Below, piece after piece: positions 1 to 3,966 of a stretch of DNA of 5,371 nt. The stretch covers positions 1 to 5,371 of the forward strand of contig JAEZBH010000197.1 of NCBI GenBank assembly GCA_023427285.1, read 5' to 3'. The translations under genes and the position numbers were made by a program. Origin of the DNA: Pseudomonadota bacterium. Its GTDB lineage: Bacteria; Pseudomonadota; Alphaproteobacteria; Sphingomonadales; Sphingomonadaceae. The number at the start of each line of letters is the position of its first letter. The stretch's first letter is position 1. Under the pieces are notes generated by a model, which was not told the DNA's origin, did no database searches, and was given only the letters and a program-made list of their open reading frames with translations.

Positions 1-780
1 GTGCAGCAGCGCGGTTGCGGCCAGCCACGGCATGAGCGCGGCGTTTTCCACCGGGTCCCAGAACCACCAGCCGCCCCAACCGAGTTCGTTGTAGGCCCAC
101 CATGACCCAAGCGCCAGACCGCCGGTCAGCGCAGCCCAGGCGGCCAGCACCCACGGGCGCATGCGCCGCGCCCAGTCCGGCGTCACCTGATTTTCCATGA
201 GCGCCGCCACGGCGAAGGAGAAGGTCACCGACAGGCCGACGTAGCCGAGGTAGAGCATGGGCGGGTGGAAGGCGAGGCCGGGGTCCTGAAGCAGCGGATT
301 GAGGCCGTTGCCCTCAGCGGGCGCAGGCAGCAACCGCGTGAACGGGTTCGAGGCCACCAGCAAAAAGACGTAAAAGCCGATGGCAATCAGCGCCTGAACG
401 CTGAGAATACGGGTGCGCAAGCGCTCGCTCAGCGAACGGCCGAATGTGGCGACGGCCCAGCCGGCCAGCGCCAGAATGGCCACCCACAACAGCATGGAGC
501 CTTCGTGGTTCGCCCACACGCCGGTAATTTTATAAAGCGCAGGCTTCATCGTGTGGCTGTTGGTCGCCACAAGCTGCACGGAGAAATCCGAGACCCAGAA
601 AACCCAGGTCAGCGCACCGAAGCTGATCAGCGACAGCAGCACCTGCGCCTGTGCCGCCGGAACCGCAACGGCACGCAGCCGCGCATCATTCCGGTGCGCG
701 CCGATGGTCGGCAGCAGGAACTGGCAGACCGCAACCGCCAGGGCGAGCCAGAGACTGAAATGGCCGATCTCTGCGATCAT
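1..780 (-). CDS. ccmF: CcmF, heme lyase subunit of cytochrome c maturation System I (N-terminal part, cut by window edge)
   Basis: The 260 residues visible are the N-terminal part of a polytopic inner-membrane protein. CcmF takes heme from holo-CcmE and, with CcmH/CcmI, attaches it to apocytochrome c on the periplasmic side. Seen here are the family block KITGVWANHEGSMLLW (residues 84-99), FHPPMLYLGY with H172, and the tryptophan-rich WWD signature WGGWWFWDPVENA (235-247). The last codon in the window is H260. By offset from the E. coli protein, H172 and H260 should match conserved His173 and His261; that mapping is from memory. Full-length CcmF is about 650 residues, so more than half lies past the left edge. 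The ATG at 780 follows the ccmE stop by one base and has GGGAG (786-790, minus strand) at good spacing. Hydrophobic segments alternate through the whole visible part. Identity is very secure; NrfE is the close paralogue, but the adjacent ccmABCDE genes make CcmF the clear choice. Confidence 0.97.
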   Translation of the reverse strand, partial: MIAEIGHFSLWLALAVAVCQFLLPTIGAHRNDARLRAVAVPAAQAQVLLSLISFGALTWVFWVSDFSVQLVATNSHTMKPALYKITGVWANHEGSMLLWVAILALAGWAVATFGRSLSERLRTRILSVQALIAIGFYVFLLVASNPFTRLLPAPAEGNGLNPLLQDPGLAFHPPMLYLGYVGLSVTFSFAVAALMENQVTPDWARRMRPWVLAAWAALTGGLALGSWWAYNELGWGGWWFWDPVENAALMPWLAATALLH

Positions 781-781
781 G

Positions 782-1273
782 TCAGCTCCCGGCCACAGGG
801 TTGGGGGTTGCCTCTTGGGTCGCCTCTTCGGCGACCTCTTGCGGACGCCATTCGCCGCCGCGCTTGATCGCGTCAGCCACCTCGGGCGGCATGTAGTTCT
901 CGTCGTGCTTGGCCAGAAGGCTGGCGGCAATGAACACGCCCTGCGGGTCGAGCTGCCCCTCGGCAACCACGCCCTGCCCTTCCTTGAACAGGTCAGGTAC
1001 CAAGCCCTTGTAGCGCACGGGCACGGTGTTGGCGGTATCCGTCACGGTGAAGGCCAGCGTCAGCCCGTCCGCCTCGCGGCGCACCGAACCGGCTTCCACC
1101 AGCCCGCCCAGACGAATGGACTGGCCGGGGGACACGCCCTTCGTCACCACATCGGACGGGGAATAGAAATAGGTCATGGTATCGCTGAGGGCGTTGAAGC
1201 CCAGCGCTGCCGCGCCGCTGACGGCCAACGCCGCCAGACCGATCAGAACGAGCCGCTGATGCTTGGCCTTCAT
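782..1273 (-). CDS. ccmE: CcmE, periplasmic heme chaperone
   Basis: This 163-residue protein matches the usual CcmE length of about 150-165. CcmE binds heme covalently through one histidine after loading by CcmC/CcmD and CcmAB, then hands it to CcmF. A short basic cytoplasmic N-terminus (MKAKHQRL) is followed by one membrane anchor at about residues 8-28, then the soluble OB-fold domain. The heme-attachment motif is intact: LAKHDENYMPPE, with H123 as the expected covalent ligand and Y127 as the conserved tyrosine that helps coordinate heme iron. The block DTMTYFYSPSDV (31-42) is also typical of the family. The tail after about residue 140 is charged and low in complexity, as is usual. The start codon overlaps the ccmD stop as ATGA, and a purine-rich Shine-Dalgarno sequence GAGAGGGGG (1279-1287, minus strand) lies five bases upstream. 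This is the HDENY (histidine) type rather than the rare cysteine-type CcmE. Confidence 0.98.
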   Translation of the reverse strand: MKAKHQRLVLIGLAALAVSGAAALGFNALSDTMTYFYSPSDVVTKGVSPGQSIRLGGLVEAGSVRREADGLTLAFTVTDTANTVPVRYKGLVPDLFKEGQGVVAEGQLDPQGVFIAASLLAKHDENYMPPEVADAIKRGGEWRPQEVAEEATQEATPNPVAGS

Positions 1274-1443
1274 GCGCGCCCCCTCTCGGCCCGGCGCTGC
1301 GAACGCACGGCATCCGCCTGGCGCTCAAGCACGCGCATGGAGCGCCAGCTGGAGAGGCCCAGTCCGGCCAGCCCAAGAGCCGCAGCGGTGTACGCCCCCC
1401 AGATGAAGGGCGCATAGCCACCCATTGACAGGAACTCGCTCAT
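1270..1443 (-). CDS. ccmD: CcmD, small membrane adaptor of the CcmC-CcmE heme-loading complex
   Basis: This 57-residue ORF fills the space between ccmC and ccmE exactly. It begins MSEFLSMGGYAPFIWGAY, where GGYAPFIWGAYTAAALGL (residues 8-25) is the recognisable CcmD core: a conserved aromatic/Gly stretch leading into a single membrane helix at about residues 11-33. The C-terminus is strongly basic and hydrophilic (WRSMRVLERQADAV and onward), which agrees with its known cytoplasmic orientation. CcmD is required for release of holo-CcmE from CcmABC. The start overlaps the ccmC stop (ATGA, 1440-1443), and its own stop overlaps the ccmE start (1270-1273), so all three are probably translationally coupled. 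GGAAGG (1450-1455, minus strand) lies six bases before the ATG and supports it. Length, topology and position all fit; sequence conservation in CcmD is low, so the call leans partly on context. Confidence 0.93.
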   Translation of the reverse strand: MSEFLSMGGYAPFIWGAYTAAALGLAGLGLSSWRSMRVLERQADAVRSQRRAERGRA

Positions 1444-2174
1444 TGTACGCCTTCCAACGCCATTGCCCGCCTTTCGGCTGCAATCTCAAGCCTCTGGGAT
1501 GCCAATTCCGCCCGCATACGCATCAAAAGCGTCGTGATGAAGAACAGCATGTACGCCAGCGCCATAATCAGCAGCGGGGTCAGCATGTCCGGGTGAATGG
1601 TCGGACCGCCGCTGCGCAAGACGCTTGCCGGTTGGTGGAGGGTGTTCCACCAATCGACGGAAAACTTGATGATGGGCAGGTTGATCGCGCCCACCAGAGC
1701 CAGGATCGCCGCCGCCCGCGCCGCGCGCTGACGGTCATCGAAAGCGGACCACAGCGCCATGTACCCCAGATAGATGAACAGAAGCACCAGAACAGAGGTC
1801 ATGCGCGCATCCCACTGCCACCATGTACCCCAGGTTGGCTTGCCCCAAAGTGAACCGGTCACGAGACAAACCGCGGTAAACACGGCACCAATGGGCGCGG
1901 CGGCCTTGGCGCAGACATCCGCCAGCGGGTGCCGCCAGACGATGGAGACAAGACTGGCGATCGCGATGGTCGTGTAGCAGCCCATGGCCATCCATGCGGC
2001 GGGCACATGCACGTACATGATCCGCACGGTATCGCGCTGGAGGTAATCTATGGGACTTGCAACCAGCGCGTAATACAGGCCGGTGGCAAACGCGACGAAC
2101 ATTGCAAGCGCCGTCCAGGGCTGGACGGCCCGCGCAATGCGAAGAAAACGGGCAGGATTGGCGAATCTGTGCAT
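1440..2174 (-). CDS. ccmC: CcmC, heme-handling membrane protein that loads heme onto CcmE
   Basis: This 244-residue polytopic protein (about six membrane helices) is of normal CcmC length. It presents heme to CcmE at the periplasmic face and forms a complex with CcmA, CcmB and CcmD. Visible family features are the N-terminal block HRFANPARFLRIA; YVHVPAAWMAM with H56; the WWD heme-binding signature WGKPTWGTWWQWDARMTS (residues 110-127); and WWNTLHQPASV with H180. H56 and H180 are the expected pair of conserved external histidines, matching His60 and His184 of E. coli. An in-frame TAG lies eight codons upstream with no other start codon between, so the ATG at 2174 is the longest possible start. 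It is 19 bases after the ccmB stop, the only gap in the operon, and I see no convincing Shine-Dalgarno sequence there. The stop overlaps the ccmD start as ATGA. CcmF and NrfE share the WWD motif but are far longer. Confidence 0.98.
   Translation of the reverse strand: MHRFANPARFLRIARAVQPWTALAMFVAFATGLYYALVASPIDYLQRDTVRIMYVHVPAAWMAMGCYTTIAIASLVSIVWRHPLADVCAKAAAPIGAVFTAVCLVTGSLWGKPTWGTWWQWDARMTSVLVLLFIYLGYMALWSAFDDRQRAARAAAILALVGAINLPIIKFSVDWWNTLHQPASVLRSGGPTIHPDMLTPLLIMALAYMLFFITTLLMRMRAELASQRLEIAAERRAMALEGVQ
1450..1455 (-). promoter_or_regulatory. Shine-Dalgarno sequence for ccmD
   Basis: GGAAGG on the minus strand, within the last codons of ccmC, ends six bases before the ccmD ATG at 1443. 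It supports real translation of this very short gene and fixes its start. Confidence 0.6.
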
Positions 2175-2193
2175 AACTACGCGCTGTATATCA

Positions 2194-2850
2194 CTATTCT
2201 ATTGCCACACGCAGCCCGGCAGCTGCGGCGAATGGGCCCACAGCCACCGCAAGAAGCGTCGTGACACCCAGCCATTTGAGTGCAGACTGGCCCGCCATCG
2301 GATCGGCAACGCCTACACCAAATATCAGTGTGGGCACAGCCAAGGGAAGCACGAGCAAACTGATAAGAACACCGCCCCGCCGCACCCCGACCGTAAGCGC
2401 CGCCGCCACCGCGCCGATCGCGGAGAGGGCGGGCGTGCCGAGCAGCAGGCCGAGCAGCAGCGTCCCCCACACCTCAACAGGTGCACCCAGCATGGCCGCC
2501 GTGACCGGCGTCAGCACCACCAGCGGCAAGGCGGTGGTCAGCCAATGGGTTATCATCTTGGCAATGGCGACCGCCTCAAGGCTTTGGCCCGAGACGACCA
2601 GCTGTTCGAGCGTGCCGTCTTCCGCATCGGGCTGGAACAAACGCTCAAGGCTGAGGAGGCAGGCCAAGAGCGCCGAGACCCAGACGATGCCCGCAGCAAT
2701 GCGCGCCAGCACCTGAGGCTCAGGCCCGACAGCAAAGGGAAACAGGCTGGCGACAATGACGAAGAAGATGAGCGCGATTGCGCCGCCGCTGCGCTCCGCC
2801 CACACCAGCTGAAGCTCGCGCCGCACCAGCGTGCCGATGCCGCCCGTCAT
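2194..2850 (-). CDS. ccmB: CcmB, membrane subunit of the CcmAB ABC transporter
   Basis: This 218-residue, very hydrophobic protein matches the usual CcmB length of about 220. CcmB is the membrane partner of the ATPase CcmA; ATP use by CcmAB is needed to release holo-CcmE from CcmC/CcmD, and the transported substrate, if any, is unsettled. A short amphipathic N-terminus (LVRRELQLVWAERSG) is followed by about six predicted membrane segments, near residues 22-44, 50-70, 98-120, 128-150, 159-182 and 191-214. Family blocks seen are LERLFQPDAEDGTLEQL (68-84), on a cytoplasmic loop expected to contact CcmA, and RRGGVLISLLVLPLAVPTLI (157-176). The start overlaps the ccmA stop as ATGA, so translation of the two transporter subunits is probably coupled; upstream GGGAAAA is at best a weak ribosome site. 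The stop is TAG, unlike the TGA of the other complete genes in the operon. Confidence 0.97.
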   Translation of the reverse strand: MTGGIGTLVRRELQLVWAERSGGAIALIFFVIVASLFPFAVGPEPQVLARIAAGIVWVSALLACLLSLERLFQPDAEDGTLEQLVVSGQSLEAVAIAKMITHWLTTALPLVVLTPVTAAMLGAPVEVWGTLLLGLLLGTPALSAIGAVAAALTVGVRRGGVLISLLVLPLAVPTLIFGVGVADPMAGQSALKWLGVTTLLAVAVGPFAAAAGLRVAIE

Positions 2851-3455
2851 GCCCGTTTTCCCAGCACCAGAGTGTCCACGTTCTCAAGCGGCAAGGGGGT
2901 GTGGCTGGTCGCCACGATCATCCCGCCCCGCGCCCGATGCTCTGCGAATACCGGCCCCAACCGATCAACCGAGGCGGCATCAAGGCCCACGGTCGGCTCG
3001 TCCAGCAGCCACAGGTCGGCCCCGCTGGCCAGCACCCGCGCCAGCGCCGTCCGGCGCTTCTGGCCGGAAGACAGCAGGCGCGCAGGCACATCCCACAGCG
3101 GCAGAATGCCGACGGCGCGCACGGCGTCCCGCACCCGCGCCTCGGCCTCGGCGCGCGAGGCGGCGGCCAGACCGGCCCAGAACAGCAGGTTCTCAGACAC
3201 GCTGAGCATGGGCTTCAGCGCGTTGTCATGACCGAGATAGGCGACACGCTCGGGCCGCCGGATGACACCGGCCTCTGGCCGCAAGGTGCCCGCCAGCAGC
3301 TTGAGCAGGCTGGACTTGCCGACGCCGTTGGGGCCGGTCACCAGCAGCGCCGCGCCGGGCTGAACGCTCAGGCTGACGTCCGTGAAGACGGTTCGTCCGC
3401 CACGCCGACACGCAACGCCTTCAGCGCGCAACAGAATAGGGTCAGATCCAACCAT
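2847..3455 (-). CDS. ccmA: CcmA, ATPase subunit of the cytochrome c maturation ABC transporter
   Basis: This 202-residue cytoplasmic ABC ATPase is first in the ccm operon. All nucleotide-binding motifs are intact: Walker A GPNGVGKSS (41-49), a Q-loop region near YLGHDNALKPMLS (73-85), the signature LSSGQKRRTALAR (128-140), Walker B LWLLDEP (148-154) with catalytic E153, a D-loop GLDAAS (157-162), and the switch histidine H185 in VATSH. The short length, the absence of extra domains, and the LSSGQKRR signature (LSAGQ in many relatives) are typical of CcmA rather than of a general transporter ATPase, and ccmB follows directly. The ATG at 3455 is the only upstream choice: an in-frame TAG lies four codons before it with no start codon between. 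The sequence just upstream of the ATG carries no strong Shine-Dalgarno. The operon promoter must lie within 3456-3966, but I could not place it by consensus. Confidence 0.98.
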   Translation of the reverse strand: MVGSDPILLRAEGVACRRGGRTVFTDVSLSVQPGAALLVTGPNGVGKSSLLKLLAGTLRPEAGVIRRPERVAYLGHDNALKPMLSVSENLLFWAGLAAASRAEAEARVRDAVRAVGILPLWDVPARLLSSGQKRRTALARVLASGADLWLLDEPTVGLDAASVDRLGPVFAEHRARGGMIVATSHTPLPLENVDTLVLGKRA

Positions 3456-3512
3456 GCGCGCACCCTAGTCATTTGGGGAGCAACAGGGAACAGGAGAGCG
3501 TTAAGAAAGTTT

Positions 3513-3528
3513 CGCCGTGGCGACGGCG
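3513..3528. repeat. Hairpin-forming inverted repeat upstream of ccmA
   Basis: CGCCGT (3513-3518) and ACGGCG (3523-3528) form a perfect 6-base stem with loop GGCG. On the minus strand it is followed by AAACTTTCTTAAC, a weak T-rich tract, so it could act as a poor attenuator 57 bases before the ccmA start. The function is inferred only from position. Confidence 0.4.
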
Positions 3529-3530
3529 CA

Positions 3531-3581
3531 TCGCCCCCCGTGCCACCTGACCAGGTAGCCCTGAGCCAGACAACGGGGCGA
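3531..3581. repeat. Nested inverted repeat (possible RNA stem) upstream of ccmA
   Basis: TCGCCCC (3531-3537) pairs with GGGGCGA (3575-3581), extended by GT/AC across a two-C bulge. Inside lies a perfect ACCTG-AC-CAGGT dyad (3545-3556). The nesting of one stem in another is stronger than most chance dyads here, but GC-rich DNA gives many such pairings. Confidence 0.4.
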
Positions 3582-3627
3582 AACCGACCGGGCCGGAACC
3601 TATCGCCTTCCCCTCCCGTTTGGCAGA

Positions 3628-3733
3628 CTAGAGCCTTTTCCGATCTGATTGCATCAGATCGCGGCTCTAAGTTTTTGGGTGGTCGCACTTTCTTAACCGC
3701 AGGGTGTGTCACCCTGCTCGAAAGTTGCTCTAG
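3628..3733. repeat. Palindromic intergenic repeat element with two hairpins (MITE/REP-like)
   Basis: The 106-base element begins CTAGAGC (3628-3634) and ends with its exact complement GCTCTAG (3727-3733). Its left half is a compound hairpin: outer arms TAGAGCC/GGCTCTA (3629-3635/3663-3669) around an inner perfect 9-base stem CGATCTGAT/ATCAGATCG (3641-3649/3653-3661) with loop TGC. A linker with AAGTTTTTGGG and ACTTTCTTAAC follows, then a second perfect stem GCAGGGTG/CACCCTGC (3699-3706/3710-3717, loop TGT), then TCGAAAG and the terminal arm. The order TAGAGC-TTTTCC-dyad-GCTCTAAGTTTTTG-CTTTCTTAAC-CGAAA-GCTCTAG resembles an intergenic repeat family I recall from many alphaproteobacterial genomes; that is memory, not a search. 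No transposase and no clear target-site duplication are present. The hairpin plus T-run at 3672-3676 also looks terminator-like on the plus strand, but no upstream plus-strand gene needs one. Confidence 0.75.
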
Positions 3734-3953
3734 CCGACACATCCGCAAGCCGCTCAGCGGATGGCAGGATTGACCCGTCTGCCGGGCGGATCAAGGCGAC
3801 TGGAGGAGGCCTTGACCAACGGGTTGCCCCAGACCCCGCTTTGCCAAAAGCAAGTGCTTGTTCCGTATCTGGAAATGATCCGTCAGCCCTTCACAACCAC
3901 ACGACATTGCTGCAACAATTCCGCGACGGATCGGACACGTGCATCTGACTATC
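3734..3953. other. acnA upstream region / probable 5' leader and promoter
   Basis: These 220 bases hold no convincing gene. They should carry the acnA promoter. The best hexamer pair I can find is TTGCCA (3841-3846) and GTATCT (3865-3870) with 18 bases between, which is too poor to call. Two dyads are present: ATCCGC/GCGGAT (3741-3746/3757-3762), with an alternative CCGC-TCA-GCGG inside it, and GATCCGTC/GACGGATC (3877-3884/3925-3932). I saw no IRO-type (TGA-N9-TCA) or Irr ICE-like (TTCTAA-based) iron box and no FNR box. Confidence 0.5.
3877..3932. repeat. 8-base inverted repeat flanking a 40-base spacer upstream of acnA
   Basis: GATCCGTC (3877-3884) and GACGGATC (3925-3932) are perfect complements. 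The spacer contains a smaller TTGC-T-GCAA dyad (around 3907-3915). The right arm ends 21 bases before the acnA Shine-Dalgarno sequence, so as RNA it would be a leader hairpin and as DNA a pair of operator half-sites. Neither role is shown by the sequence itself. Confidence 0.4.
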
Positions 3954-3960
3954 AAGGAGA
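3954..3960 (+). promoter_or_regulatory. Shine-Dalgarno sequence that fixes the acnA start
   Basis: AAGGAGA is a near-perfect ribosome-binding site. Two ATG codons follow. The one at 3963 is only three bases from the GGAG core and is in a different frame that does not give aconitase. The one at 3967 is seven bases away, the proper spacing, and opens the long acnA frame. Confidence 0.85.
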
Positions 3961-3966
3961 GCATGT

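Larger units (their letters stand above)
3456..3627. other. Intergenic region beside ccmA with nested inverted repeats; probable ccm leader or promoter region
   Basis: No plausible protein gene is visible in these 172 bases on either strand. The stretch is rich in inverted repeats: CGCCGT/ACGGCG (3513-3518/3523-3528); ACCTG-AC-CAGGT (3545-3556) enclosed by TCGCCCCCCGT/ACGGGGCGA (3531-3541/3573-3581, nine pairs with two bulged C); and GCCA..AACGGG/CCCGTTTGGC (3565-3577/3615-3624, ten pairs with a three-base bulge). The last two compete for the same bases. The region should contain the ccm promoter, but no good -35/-10 pair stands out on the minus strand. Whether the dyads are a leader RNA, a small RNA or protein-binding sites cannot be decided by eye. 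Confidence 0.5.

Noticed and set aside
551..1417. 288-codon open frame on the plus strand opposite ccmF, ccmE and ccmD
   Set aside because: It crosses three real minus-strand genes, has no recognisable family features, and is explained by GC-rich shadow frames.
2083..3231. 382-codon open frame on the plus strand opposite ccmB and ccmA
   Set aside because: Both ccmA and ccmB beneath it are complete with all family motifs. The plus-strand product is Arg/Ala/Ser-rich and low in complexity, typical of a codon-bias shadow.
3540..3624. 6S RNA, 4.5S SRP RNA or tmRNA, suggested by CCCTGAGCC and GGTCAGGT-like strings
   Set aside because: The short matches do not extend: the SRP GGAAGG..GCAGC loop is absent, there is no long 6S-type rod with a central bubble, and no tmRNA tag frame or acceptor end.
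3646..3656. FNR/FnrL-like box (TGAT...ATCA) within the palindromic element
   Set aside because: The spacing between the half-sites is three bases (CTGAT-TGC-ATCAG), not four as in TTGAT-N4-ATCAA, and the outer T/A bases are absent. It is better explained as the hairpin stem of the repeat.
3660..3676. Intrinsic terminator on the plus strand (hairpin followed by TTTTT)
   Set aside because: The stem plus T-run is part of the palindromic repeat, the T-run is followed by G-rich sequence, and no plus-strand gene lies upstream to be terminated.
3368..3748. 126-codon minus-strand frame spanning the intergenic region and the 5' end of ccmA
   Set aside because: It overlaps the ccmA start in another frame, includes the palindromic repeat, has no ribosome site and no recognisable family; read as noncoding.
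2778..3773. 331-codon plus-strand frame running from ccmB across ccmA and the intergenic region
   Set aside because: It is antisense to ccmA for most of its length, then runs through the palindromic repeat, so no conserved protein would be expected.
3841..3870. Sigma-70-type promoter for acnA (TTGCCA-N18-GTATCT)
   Set aside because: The -35 is fair but the -10 match is poor and the spacing is off; similar chance pairs occur elsewhere in the region.
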